A stretch of DNA of 64,000 nucleotides. It comes from Camellia lanceoleosa (lineage: Eukaryota; Streptophyta; Magnoliopsida; Ericales; Theaceae). This document shows positions 37,001 through 48,198 of this stretch, piece after piece. Location of the stretch: the NCBI GenBank assembly GCA_025200525.1, contig CM045762.1:2790001-2854000 (forward strand), written 5' to 3'. Under the pieces are notes generated by a model that saw nothing but the letters and a program-made list of their open reading frames with translations, was not told the origin of the DNA and searched no databases. Every line of letters begins with the position of its first letter. Positions within the stretch are counted from its first letter, which is position 1. The translations under genes were made by a program, and so were the position numbers.

Positions 37001-40000
37001 ACGATAAAAAATGCCAAGTAGTATGTATGGTTCTTTATTTTGAGTGATCTTTTGACAATCACAGTGTTTTGTGAGTTGTTATACCCATAAAGTGTTTTTT
37101 TGGAGAGACCTGATTAGCAGCTGTAGAAATTAAGTAGAGTATTTTTTTCCCTTTCCAGATTACTAGTTCTGTTTGTTATGGTTGGTGGCATAATGGTCAT
37201 TTGGATGTCAAATAAACCTTATTCATCAGAAGCCACTAAACATACTCAAATTTCTAAGTAGTCTCAATTCTTGGTTGACACCTCCACCTAAAATATATGT
37301 GAAGGCGTTCTCATTGATTCCTATAGATTCTCTCCATATGAGAAGATGGCAAAAATTTTCTTCCATCTCACAAGATATTGTTGGATGAAGATGGCAAAAC
37401 TTATCCTATGTAACCCATGTATCATTGGTATCCAAAATTTTCATACCAAGAGAAGAAACGTCTGAAGTCTCAAAAACATTTGTGATCTAATCGTCATGAG
37501 GTGGTGGAAGTGGTAGAAGATGAGGGATAGGTGTTGGAACTAATGTAAGAGGAATGACTCCTGTAGACAAACATGTTGGCAAATTGGTAGGCTCAAAAGT
37601 GTCTTGGTAAGAAAACGAATCCTCAACATTGAATGTAAGACTAATATTCATATGTGAAGGTAATTCAACAAATATACATTATAGGTTCACATTTACGAAT
37701 GATATGAAAAAGGCATAGTGGCTCAAATGTGAAGTTTATAAAAGAATTTCTTAACATAATGCTCAGGGTGTCAATAAGTCTGTGGAGAGAAAACCAGCCA
37801 CAAAAACAATGACATTAAACATTTCTGGCCATACATATCAGATGTTGGTGCCCGTCATAAAAGAAACAGTTTCATTCATGGCTCTAGAGCCTCACCTTGT
37901 TTTCTATGGTTGGTTCTGTGGCTGTAAACTTATTGTCAGGGTGCATACAAACCGTGACATAGACCCTTTAGCACTTGACATAATGGGTGTTAGAAAAGAT
38001 TCATGTAGCTGACACCAATTAAAAGAGAGATCAATACTTCAATGTAGAACGGAAATGGAAATGGTGCAAACATGATTTAATTCTCTAGTCGGGGACCTCT
38101 AGCATTCTAGATCTGTGTCTTTTGGTAGGTAGGTCGAGTAGGTTTACACGGTTAGGATTTATTGTTTTCATGGGTAGCAACCCTAAGCTGAGAGTCACTA
38201 GTACCCACCACAGTAGGAATCTTCGTTCTCTAGTTCTTTTCGGCATACTTTCTCCCTCGAGTCGAGTGTCACCATTGCCATGGCAGGAACGTATTTCTTT
38301 TTGATGGCCACATTGTACCTTAACCATTGATTATGAGTTGAATGAATTTCCAGGAGAGAGAGAATGTATTGATGAGGGTAGTTGACCCTTTAAGAGTTTG
38401 AGGAGGAAGGTGAGGATAATATATGGGGAGTAATGACACTATCCACAATGGGCTAGCTAAGCTATTTACTAATTATTACAACAACAAATTTAACTAGCTA
38501 TTCTAGCTAATTAAATAATTACAACACAAAACTAACTAGCTATTCTAACTAATTAGTTACAAGCTCGCTACTTTAAGCACAACATACTAATATTATAATA
38601 TCACTTTGACGGATCCCGAGAATCGAGGGATGGCTCATGCATGGATGTGAATTTCCACCTGATAATGCTCTCCGTTTTGCTACCAGAATGCCTTTGTTGC
38701 GCAGTTGGAAAATTGCGCTATTTTTCCACCTCAGCCGCTGCTCCGCTCTGCTGGAAAAAAGATACTGCCTACCTAGAAAATGTGGCTGGCAACCCAGAAG
38801 TAGTGGTCGGCCGGCCACTAATAGTGGGTTGTCGTCTAGTAAAAGTGGCTTGTCGGCCATTAATGTTGGTTCTATCCTGCAGCAACAGAGGACAAATAGA
38901 GTACAAACTAGTGTATTCTCAAGGAGTGTTCGTTCACCATGCCTCTCCTTATCAGCAAACAGGTCAAAGGAGAGATAGGCTCATTTCATAAGCCATCAAT
39001 CAATGCAATCGCATTGCATGATGATTTATGAATCAAGGGACACAATTTCAATAAATGTAAAACAAAAGACCAACAAAACCTACTTCCTATCATGGATTGA
39101 TCAAGGGAAGTGGTTGACCTTGGAAACTTGAACCATTTCATCACTTAACAAGTATGAAATGACTCAAGTCTCCATGTGTTCATTTCTTAATTCATTTAGT
39201 CCAACAATGAGTTTTAAGTCCTCTAATAGAAAGAAATACCAAACCAAATGTCGTTTTAAGCATGAGAGAGATGTCATGCCGTTGATAATGAACCCCCTAA
39301 AGGGATTAAACCATTAAGCACAATCACCTTAATCTCAAGCTTAAACAAACAATCGGTTTGAAACAACTCTCAAAGTAAAGGAGAAGCCAATAAATGAAAG
39401 AAGTACAGAGGTGATTAGAGACGAACACAAGTATGGAAAGCTTGAAATAAATATTATCAACTCAAATAGGTTGGTGTCTAATGCCTAAAACACCAAGCCT
39501 ATGAGGATCATTACACTACAAGCATACTATACAAAGCATGAATGAAGCTAACACATAAAAACAGTCCTAAAACAGTCCAAAAAAGTGCTGGAATGAAGAC
39601 AAAAACAACTACAACTACAACAACTAGTTAAAATATTGAGGTATTAAAACTAGCACACAAGCACAAGGACGGGAGGCTAACCCCTCCATTTTTGGGACTT
39701 CAAAACATGATTTTTGGCTTAAGAAACCTCTGAAAATCAGTGGTAAAAAGCTCAAAAAAAGTTGATGAAAAGGTGGGAAGCACAAGGGCAAATGCCTTAG
39801 AAGCAAGGTTCAAAGAAGGATTGTCAACCCCTCTACCTTTAATGGCCTTAAACCATAAGTTTCAACCAAAAAATACAGATAATAAACAACTCAAAAATAG
39901 CAAAAAATGATAGAAAACAAGTAGTGTAGAGATGATACAAAAGTACTAGAATGGATACCTCTTGAAGAGGAATGATCCCTTGAGTTACAAACCACCAATT

Positions 40001-43000
40001 TCACACTCTCAAGTGCCTTAAGAGCTAAAATACAAGCTCAAATCACCTCAGCAAGGAACTCTCTAGGTTTGGTTTAGTGTGTTTAGGAAAAGGCTACGTA
40101 AGTTGCACAAGAGAGAGAATTGTAGAAATTTTCCAAAATTTTGCTCTCCAAAAATATTCTCACTCCTAAATTTTTCTAACCTATACAACCAAAGAGGGTT
40201 ATCTATATATAGAAATATATGAGAGACCCTCAAAAATATCCTTACAAACACAACTGGAATGGTGCATGCATTTGTAGGGACAGCTAGCAGAAAATATCTG
40301 GTTTTTTGCACTAGTGGGCGGCAGGTCCCTGGAGGCACAGACCTGAAAAACCACTATTTTAGTCCAAAACAAGGCACAAGGTTTGTAGATTCAAAACTGA
40401 GATTTCCTGCTAAGGAAGTCAAGCATTCGGCGAGCGTACACATTCACCATTGAGTGATCAATCAGTGGCACCCAAGTTTTAAGGGTCATAAAAAATGAGG
40501 TGTCTACAGGTAGTAGAACGGGCAACAACAGTTTGTTTCTTACTTTTCCAATAAATCAAAGAATCACCAAGAAACATATAGGAACAAGAAGTGGACTTTT
40601 GATCTGTAACATTACCAGCCCAATTAGCATTAGCGTAGGCTACTAAAGCCAAGGAAGAAATAGAGGACAATAACAATCCTTGGAAGATAGTACCGCAAAG
40701 ATAGCGAAGAATCCGAACCAAAGCAACCCACTCTGTAGAATGAGAAGCAAAAATGAACTGACTAACTACATTGATAGTATAGGCAACATCAGGGTGAGTA
40801 ACTGTCAGATAAACTAAGCAACCTACTAGCTCTCGATATAAAGTAGAATCAGGCAGAGGAACACTATCAATAGTGTTAAGTTTCACATTAAGCTCAATGG
40901 GGGTATCAGCAATCTTAGTGTCAGTAAGACTAGCACGGTGAATGCTGATATGCACATACAGTGATAAGGCAATCCCAAAACTTATCTAGCACAAAACAAG
41001 TTGAAAACGAAAAAATGTGACCCAACCTAAGTAATCATCGTATCAATTGCAATAATGCTATGTGCACAAAAAAGTGCACCACACCAAAAATGAATCATGT
41101 TTAGTTCATTCTTGTCGATTTTTCACCCAATCATATCTCTCCCAATGCATCAGCGGGTAAAGATCCGTGCACAATGTAACCGAGTAGGGATCAGAATCAG
41201 CATTTCTCATTGTATCCCCACTAGGAAGTTGCATGATTTTCACCATCATATGCTTCTGCATGTTATTTTGAGATGCATACCGGCTAGTTCTCTGCTTAGC
41301 CTTGATTGACATTGTCAAATTCATGTGGTTTGGTTTAGTATCATTAATATTATCTTCCATTTGGGTGTTGCTAGACCCTAGAGTTTTTGAATTAGACAAA
41401 GATGAACTCGATGTTGTGCTCTCATTGAGCAAGAATTCAGAACACGGGTCAGAGGACGAGCGAGTAATTTGGCCACTCATAGGAGGTTTAACTATTATCC
41501 TGGTTGAAAGATTGTTCCGTTTAACCTTCACAGAGTCTAGCCCGGAAAAACTAGCCCTAGAGCCAACAATAGGAGGAGTAGCTTCTGATTCTTCCATTAT
41601 CCTGCTTTCCCATGGCTTACCTGCCATCCAGCGCTTGGACCAGGTCTATCCTAAGATGTGCTTATCAAGCTTGTGAGCGGCCACTAGCTTATTTGTTCTT
41701 GATTTTGAACCGGGATTTGATTTTAATTGCTGAAAACAAGTTCATTTCAATTTGCTTACTGAAAAAACAAAGAAAATCAAAACAACATCAAAATGGTGTT
41801 TCAAATTCATGTTTTGTGCCTAATTTTTTTCGCAACATCCACATCAAAATTACACCTCTCACCAAATTCTTCCTTGATTAGTTCTTCACACTGCAGGTCA
41901 AGATCCTATTTCACAGCATCACGAGTCATGCATCAACAAGTTTGCAGATAATATTGGAATCGGTAAATAAACATTGTAAAAGGCAGCAAGGAAGTAATGT
42001 TTTGTGCCACATTTTTTCGTTTTCAACAACTTGTTTTGTGCTAGATAAGTTTTGGGATTGTCTTACCCACATACTGTATCATCCACATACAGTAATAAGG
42101 CAACAAAACCAGCAGAGATGTGGAGAAGAAACAAAGTAGAGTCCTGGGCAGAAGGATGCAGCCCAAGCTCAGTAACAATAGTTTAAAAACGATCATACCA
42201 AGCACGAGGAGATTGTTTCAGACCATACACAGCATGTTGAAGACAACAAACTTGTCTAGAGGAATAGTGACGGCCAGGGGGAGGACGCATGTAAACCTCC
42301 TCAGTGAGATGACCATTAAGAAAAGCATTCTTAATATTCATCTGATAAAGAGGCTAATGACGAACAACGACGAAAAATATCAAAGTACAGACAATAGTCA
42401 TCTTGGCAACAGAGGCAAAGGTCTCTTCATAATCAATACCATACTCCTGTGAAAAATCCTTGGCAAGTCTTGACTTCGTAGACCCATTTGCAACCAATTA
42501 GAATTTTACCAGCAAGCAAGGGAACTAATTCCCAAGTACTAGTTTTTTACAAAGTAGACAACTCATCCTCCATAGCTTGAATCCAATGAAGATCCTAACA
42601 AGCCTCCTTGTAAGACTGAGGTTTTGAAAAAGAGTTAATAGCAGACAAAAATGTACAGTATGACGGAGAAAAACATGTTTTAACAAAACTAAGTTTGACT
42701 ACTTGTTTACGGATGCGAAGGGGATACTTTCGGTTAGTAAGATCAGAGTCGTCAGAAGCAGGAGGATCAGTAATAGGGGCAAAGACAACTGGTGGAGGGA
42801 AAGCCTTGTGACGATAATAGACTAACACCGGAGAAGGAGCAGGAGCAGGTGGGGAAGGATGAGAGGAGGGAACAGACTCATGGGGGTCAGTGGAGATGGA
42901 CTCATGAGGAGGGGTGGTACAAGGAGAAGAGGGAATAAGCTCATGGAGAACAGCAAAGATGTACTCATCAGGAGGGACCTCAGAAGGAAATGAATCAATA

Positions 43001-46000
43001 TGAACCAAATCCTCTTTGGAAACTGGGGTTGTGAGAGGAGGAAGCTGAAAGTATGGTAGACGTTCGAGAAAGGCAACATAGCGGAAGACATAAAGGTGAC
43101 GGGAAACAGGGTCATAACAGCGATTACCTTTCTGAGTGAGACGGTAACCCAAAAATACACATAGGACAGACCGGGCACTAGGACCAAAAAAGTAGACCCA
43201 AACACACGGAGGAGGGAGTAATTAGGAAGTTGAGAAAACAGAGCCTTATAAGGAGACCGACCAGAAATAAAGGGGATAGGCATATGGTTGAGAAGAAAAG
43301 CAGTAGTAAGAATTGCCTTAATCCAAAATGGAGCCAAAAGAGAGATAGAGAGGAGAGACCTAGCTGTCTCAAGGAGATGACGGTGTTTACGCTCAACTTG
43401 ACAATTTTAGCCAGGTGTATCAGTATAGGAAGTTTGGTGAATGGTACCCAAATTGGCCAAATATTCATAGAACTCATTTTTAAGTATTCCTCGCCCAAGT
43501 CAAACCGTAACAATTTAATAGTGGACCCAAACTGTGTAGTGACCATAGACTGAAAAGTACAACATATCTGGTAGAAATCAAACTTATGAGTCATAAGATA
43601 AACCTAAGTGTAACAGGTGCATCAACAAATGAAACATAGTATACAGAGCCCCCTTTAGTGAGAACAGGAGAAGGAACCCAGACATCGGTATGAACTAAAG
43701 AAAAACGGTGTATCAGATGTAGAGGTACTTTTATGAAAAGGTAAGCTGTCATTTTGGCAAATTTACACCCCCGACACTCGGCAAGTTGACTATGACAAAT
43801 GCCCTAATCTAAAATGCCACAAATCGAAATGACTTGACAAAGAATCTAACTGAGAAGAGGAAAAAACAATCGGAGAGGTAGTCATAGGCAGATGTAAGCT
43901 CTCCACCACATAGAGGTCTCCAACTCTACGACCAGTCCCAATCTATTGCTTGGACATCTGATCCTGCACAGAACAGATAGAAGAAGAAAAGACAACATCA
44001 AAATCGAAGACATCAAGCTGACTGATAGAAAATAAACTGATAGATAATTAAGGAATATAAAGGACAGATGGAATAAAAACAGCAAACATAGTATATGGTA
44101 AGACAGACCCAACAAATATAACAGACATACCCGACCCATTAGTAGCATTAACAGTAATAGAAAAGGGAGGGGGAGTACAATTTTGAAGTAAGGAGAGATG
44201 GGGAGTCATATGATGAGAGCACCCGAGTCAAAAATCCAAATAGGCGAAGAGATACTTGAAGAAGACCCAAGTAAACCTAAATGAAAAGTAAAAACAATGG
44301 ATGCAGACGGGGATGGTTGGAAGGTAGATAGTGTATGTTGAAGCTAGCTAATCTGAGCACTCAAGGAAGCCAAGTTAGGATCAAGAGTCAGAGTAGATGC
44401 AGTAGAACCAGCGGGAGGGTGAACAGTACTCAAAGAAGGGGCGCAGAACTGGATCAGAAACTACTGAGAAGACGAGGCAGACAAACATCCCTTTTTAGGA
44501 CAATGGTGCTTCCAATGACCCCTTTGATGGCAGAAGGCACATTCATCAAAAGCTAGAGACATTGTAATAACTAGAGACATTGTAATAACCAGAAAGCTCT
44601 GGGGTTCAAGTGTAATAACCTAAAAACAAAACTAGAGGGATCAAACTGTAATAAGCAAAAAAGTTATCCAACGAACCCATAAATTGACAAGGTCGTGAAT
44701 GAAAGATATAATAACCTGGTGGGGTCACTTTATAATAACCAGAATCTTGACCCAAAGACCCACAAATATTCCCAAGTCAAATGGACAGAACTAGAAGCAC
44801 CAACCCACAAATATCCTAAGTAGAAACACAGAGAGAGCGAGAGAGAGATTGAAGCAGAAACAAAGACAGAGACTAGCGACGAAGCTTCCTAGGGCTTCAA
44901 ACAGCGACGACAGTGAGAGAGAGATGATGCAACAACTAGCGACCTGCGATGACTTGCGCAATCACAAAGAGAGGCTTTACGATCCCAAAGAACCAACAAA
45001 GATGAACCAGACGAAAGGAAGATGAACTAGATGAATTGACTTTGAATCATATGAAAGAACCAAACGAAGCACACCCAAACTCAGATGGGTCGACTTTGAA
45101 TATGATGAACCAAATGATGAAAGGAATCAGAGAGCAAAACCAGAGAGAGATTCGTGTTGGCTGCTAGGGTTTCAAATCAAGCTCTAATACCATGTAAGAT
45201 TTCTGAATGTTTTCTGCATATTCAATTGTGTCATAATACAAAGAATACGTCTGATTATATAGTAATTCTAACCCTAACACTGCCATATATATATATACAC
45301 AATATACACTACCGTATATATAAACCTAATCTAATATTCTCACAGCAACATCTAGAGAGCCAACCATCACAAATCTTGCAAACACACAAGTGCTTTGGCT
45401 TGCAAACTTGACAAAGCCTTGATAGGTCTAGTCCCTGCTGATAGTTACATGGTGGAAACAAAAATCAACCACCAAAAAGTAAAAGTAGCCACTGATTTTA
45501 CTAAGACAAGAAAAGTGTATTTCGGATATTCAAAATACCCCTTGATATCAAGATCCCAAAATCTAATAAAAAGCACAACATAGAATTTTTTTTTTCCATA
45601 ATTTAAGATGAAAATGTGATATTGAAATCGTCTAATAAGCTATACACACATATCTAGGGAGAGAGAGCTGACCACAGATCGGATGATGTCTGGTACACTT
45701 TTTGGGGAAGCATCAATTGGCCAACAGTGTGCAGCTGCTATGACATCTTAAAGAGAGATCCACATAGAAGCGGAACAAATATCAGATGCGTTTTATGTCA
45801 CCTGAAGGTTAGAATTAGTGTTACTCGAACACATTTCTTCAATCATTGATAAGTGAACAGCCCCGAGCAAATCTTCTAGAGAGCGTACCCTTTGTTTCTA
45901 CTCTTTCTCTCTTCTAAGAATGTTTTTGGAAATACTTATTTTTTTTCTACTAAGAATTATTACAAATTCCAATTGATTCAACAATGGGATCATTGGAGTT

Positions 46001-47377
46001 ATTGTGTTACTAGTATAGGGTTTATCTTTTAACCATAAAGCAATCCCAAAATATTTTCCAACTTGTACTTTAAAGTTTACATTAGCAGAAAAAACAAATG
46101 AAATATAATAAACTAAAATATAAGAAGAGAGGGGTTTTGGTATCATAAAATGTAAAAGAAAATGGGTCATATTGCTCATACAAATGAGTTGTAACATGAC
46201 TAATTTGAAAGGGGAAAAAAACATTATTTAATTGGGTGCCTAATTGTTAAAGAAAGTTATTCTAGAAGTATCTTAAATTCTAATAATCTAATCTAAACAA
46301 ATCTACCCTTATTGTACCATGTTTCCGATCCCTTTCCACGTAACATAGGGTATAACACTAATTTGGACAACCTTATCCCTTCCCCCTCTAGTCCCCGGAT
46401 TCCCAAACCTAACCCCCCCTTGGGATTGCTATTTTCCTCTTGTGGGATTATTTTGGTAACAGGATTAGTTTGTCCAGAGTTGAAAGTGCAAACATCAGAT
46501 TGGAGGGGTAAGGATTGGGTAATCCAATCCAGAGTATTTGGTGTGATATCCTACTTTTGGATTTTACTACCGTGTTATTAGATCACCCTCGGCTTTGTGA
46601 TAAAATTGTGCTTAATTATGGTTTTTAAACCAAGATAACCAGGAGTTTAGATTTGTTAGGAATTTAAGAGATTTAGGATTCTACTTCTATTTGATATTTT
46701 AGATTTTATTTCTATCCCTTATTTTATTGGACAGAGCTTGGTGTAGAAACTTATAAGAGCTTTGGCATAATTGTATTATGCTTAGAAAAAGTGTTCTTAC
46801 TCATAATACAAATAAGGGTTAAAAACCTCCTCAATTTGCGAATCTTGTCTTAACCCCTCATCTATGACACGTACATTTTGATCCCCCCTTAACTATGAAA
46901 ATGCATCACTTTCAACCTCATGCCTTGTTCTAGAAGGGCCATTTGTACAGTTTTTTATAGTTAAATGGGGCCAAAATGCACAAGTTCATTGATGAGGGAA
47001 GGTAGGTAATGTGTTATTCGCTAGTAGTTGAGGGTGTGTTGATGTAATTTTGCTTAAAGTAAGTACTTTAAAATATGAAAAGAGTTAATTACCAAGTGGC
47101 TGTTGGTTCCTTAATGGATAGACTAGTGGTGGAAGCAATATTTGGTTTGCTGTTGTCTCATTTTTTGTCTTTGATCATTGCAAAGCATAGTTCTATATTA
47201 CACCACCCTATCATTCTTGGATCTACTTTGTTCAATTTTCTAAGGTGGCATTCCCATCATTCATGGATCTATTTTTCTTGGACTTTGCAGGGTCCAAACC
47301 CACTCTCATGTAAGAAGAAAAAGAATTGTGGGCATGCCAAAGAAAATCTTGTTTCAGAAAAGGTGAGTTATTTCTGA
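34046..47377 (+). CDS. UTP23: rRNA-processing protein UTP23 (PIN-domain family), 5 coding exons
   Basis: UTP23 is a nucleolar small-subunit processome factor of the FCF1/UTP23 PIN-like family, needed for early pre-18S rRNA processing. Exons by splice sites and frame: 34046-34236, 34372-34452, 34688-34808, 36566-36865 and 47291-47377 (or 47362 if a further exon exists). About 259 codons; all junctions are GT-AG and keep frame. The N-terminus [20 protein letters not shown] and [14 protein letters not shown], then [42 protein letters not shown] and the family signature [14 protein letters not shown] are diagnostic. In yeast the PIN acidic residues are incomplete and UTP23 is not an active nuclease; I did not judge activity here. 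Intron 4 is about 10.4 kb and filled with nested retroelements. The tail after GPNPLSC is short (about 20 residues), with [13 protein letters not shown] rather than a long K/R-rich end. No disabling mutation was seen in the five exons. Confidence 0.88.
34466..34505. repeat. (GT)n and (CTCC)n microsatellite in UTP23 intron 2
   Basis: GTGTGT repeats are followed by CCCTCCCTCCCTCC within the intron between coding exons 2 and 3, a few bases after the donor. Confidence 0.6.
35997..36280. mobile_element. Stowaway-type MITE in UTP23 intron 3
   Basis: Ends ATCCCTCCGTCCCAAAATA and its inverted partner TATTTTGGGACGGAGGGAG, flanked by TA on both sides (35995-35996 and 36281-36282). This is the classic CTCCCTCCGTCCC Tc1/mariner Stowaway signature with TA duplication; the left end has one changed base. 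Length is 284 bp, with no coding capacity. Confidence 0.85.
36866..38450. other. UTP23 intron 4, proximal part; no recognisable gene
   Basis: Starts with the donor GTTCTG after exon 4. Sequence from about 37250 to 38350 has a codon-like texture in places, but no family was recognised on either strand. It may be decayed retroelement sequence. The expected distal RNase H and 3' LTR of the copia element further right were not found here. Confidence 0.35.
38451..40508 (-). mobile_element. Tat/Ogre-like LTR fragment inside copia element 2
   Basis: On the minus strand it begins TGTAGACACCTC at 40508 and runs to a TTAATTAG-type tract (38455-38560), where it stops short of the GGTGGCGACTCTG motif present in complete copies. 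Landmarks: TATA-like CTATATATAG (about 40203-40212), a motif with CATTTCATCACTTAAC (about 39134) and a GTCGGCCGGCCAC island (about 38804-38816). The right junction cuts the copia RNase H coding sequence; no matching duplication was found at the left, so the left end is truncated. Confidence 0.65.
40509..40960 (-). pseudogene. Ty1/copia element 2: RT end and RNase H start
   Basis: On the minus strand: [32 protein letters not shown] and [23 protein letters not shown], then the RNase H start [19 protein letters not shown] and [14 protein letters not shown]. Sequence is broken at 40509 by the LTR fragment and at about 40970 by the TIR element. The usual D of the first RNase H catalytic position (TDADWA) is changed (NANWA), consistent with decay. 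Confidence 0.8.
40970..42060. mobile_element. TIR transposon carrying an IQD gene fragment (Pack-type)
   Basis: Terminal inverted repeats of 50 and 53 bp (40970-41019 and 42008-42060) start CAATCCCAAAACTTATCTAG. They are identical by eye except for a 3-bp TTG indel. There is no transposase. The interior holds a stretch with clear coding history that resembles the C-terminus of a plant IQ67-domain protein. Long TIRs with a captured gene piece recall Pack-MULEs, but no clean 9-bp duplication was found; flanks on both sides contain CACATACAGT-A/G-ATAAGG, part of the copia YVDD region. Superfamily is therefore open. Confidence 0.6.
41106..41642 (-). pseudogene. Captured 3' fragment of an IQD (IQ67-domain) gene
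   Basis: Minus-strand reading [18 protein letters not shown] matches the RWMA-KPWE-R-MEE motif that I recall from the C-terminal half of plant IQD proteins. It is followed by Ser-rich sequence ([17 protein letters not shown]) and [15 protein letters not shown], like the DUF4005 core (ESxKAKxR). It ends [20 protein letters not shown] near its stop at 41106-41108. An in-frame TAG just before the KRWM block and the absence of the IQ67 region show it is a fragment. IQD proteins bind calmodulin and microtubules; this piece lacks the calmodulin-binding part. Identification is from memory. Confidence 0.5.
42061..42595 (-). pseudogene. Ty1/copia element 2: reverse transcriptase, N-terminal and central part
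   Basis: Read on the minus strand with frame changes: [14 protein letters not shown], then [40 protein letters not shown] and LLYVDDT, just before the inserted TIR element. The piece between YVDD and DTPIELN is missing. Several stops and shifts; dead. Confidence 0.75.
42596..43700 (-). pseudogene. Ty1/copia element 2: integrase and C-terminal linker
   Basis: Minus-strand integrase core remnants include [17 protein letters not shown] and [11 protein letters not shown] (RSDNG-EY catalytic motif with changes). A shifted frame carries [17 protein letters not shown]. The linker is [24 protein letters not shown] (residues around 43080-43140), the conserved KGYRCYDP signature, followed by a Pro-rich stretch. 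Confidence 0.75.
43701..45180 (-). pseudogene. Ty1/copia element 2: Gag, zinc knuckle and protease remnants
   Basis: A CX2CX4HX4C zinc knuckle ([14 protein letters not shown]) is readable on the minus strand at about 44495-44545. Protease and pre-integrase remnants lie downstream ([15 protein letters not shown], about 43885-43935). The stretch 44560-45150 is non-coding now, with repeated TGTAATAAC-like words; intact Gag N-terminal sequence is not recognisable. Confidence 0.6.
45181..45192 (-). other. Primer-binding site of copia element 2
   Basis: The minus strand reads TGGTATTAGAGC, directly adjoining the LTR end ...ATCTTACA. This is the copia initiator tRNA-Met site with one change. Confidence 0.7.
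45193..45350 (-). mobile_element. 5' LTR of copia element 2
   Basis: About 158 bp on the minus strand, beginning TGTTGCTGTGAGAATATTAG and ending ATCTTACA beside the primer-binding site. The interior is AT-rich with TATATA runs. The 3' LTR partner was not found in the window. Confidence 0.55.
45351..47290. other. UTP23 intron 4, distal part; no gene seen
   Basis: AT-rich intron sequence. The stretch 46810-47050 (ACCTCCTCAATTTGCG ... GGTGTGTTGATGTAA) looks like a short dispersed repeat by texture. The acceptor TTTGCAG at 47284-47290 precedes coding exon 5. Confidence 0.4.
47291..47377 (+). CDS. UTP23: UTP23 coding exon 5 (GPNPLSC signature)
   Basis: The frame continues from exon 4 (phase 0) into [20 protein letters not shown] and then VSEK. 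A near-perfect donor GTGAGT follows at 47363. Without splicing the frame reads VSYF and stops at 47375-47377. Exon identity is firm because [14 protein letters not shown] is the UTP23 family signature. Whether another exon follows is open: one candidate acceptor after a pyrimidine tract is at about 47894. Confidence 0.85.
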   Translation, partial: GPNPLSCKKKKNCGHAKENLVSEKVSYF

Positions 47378-48198
47378 ATGCTTATACTCCTGTCTTCCCT
47401 TTTTCTTGTCTGCTTTATATTATTTGAGGGCAATAATTTGATGTTTGGTGATCCTGGCCATACTATGGTTGATAGTGTTTCGTAGTGAGGTTGATATCGT
47501 AGTGATGCACAGATTTGTTTTGAACTTTGGAGCAATGAAGATCCTTGACTGGGCTGCATAATGCTTGTGGCATAATTTTGGAGGAGGCTCTTTATTCTGA
47601 ACCTTGCCTGTTTGCCCATCAAAAACCGTGCTTTTGCTTGTTAATGTTTCGGAATTACTTGTAAAAAATAGCTTCAGAATTAGGGAAATGGATTCAATCA
47701 TGGATTATATAGGGTCTAGAAGCCAGCAACTTTAAAATGGACAAAAAATAAGCTTATTTGACTAAACAAAACATTTCATTTTTAAAAGGTGAAGAATGTT
47801 TCCTAAATTAAAGTTTTACCAACTACCCATAATTTTAGTTTCTATTTCATTCATATTTTTTGTTTTCAACTTTTCTTCTGTCCCCATATCCAAGATGGTA
47901 GGTTCGGATTTAGGATTTGTGGAGGAAAAGAAAAATATGAAGGAAAATACATTCGGGCGTGGGTGATGCTGACTGGATAATCAGTTGTTGTAAGGACAAT
48001 ACATTCGCGCAGCTCTAGATAAGTTTCCCCCTGGTGGCTCAGTACGTGAATAATGGGGGGAGTGTGTGAGTGGAAATCCAGAAAGTATTCACCCAAAAAA
48101 GAAATCCAGAAAGGAAGCCCAGTTTCTCTCTCTGTTTTTTTACAACTTTAAAAACATTATTCTCTGCTTTTAAACATCAAAGAAAAGAAGACAAGGAA
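47378..48198. other. UTP23 3' region and CLE promoter/5' UTR
   Basis: No further gene was recognised. CT-rich leader sequence (48122-48140) precedes the CLE start codon. The region should contain the UTP23 3' end and the CLE promoter. Confidence 0.4.

Noticed and set aside
37782..38327. Short ORFs in the proximal part of UTP23 intron 4
   Set aside because: No domain or motif recognised and no continuation in neighbouring frames; kept only as unassigned intron sequence.
47075..47290. Upstream part of the ORF that contains UTP23 exon 5, as a separate gene
   Set aside because: Only the stretch after the TTTGCAG acceptor matches UTP23; the part before it is intron.
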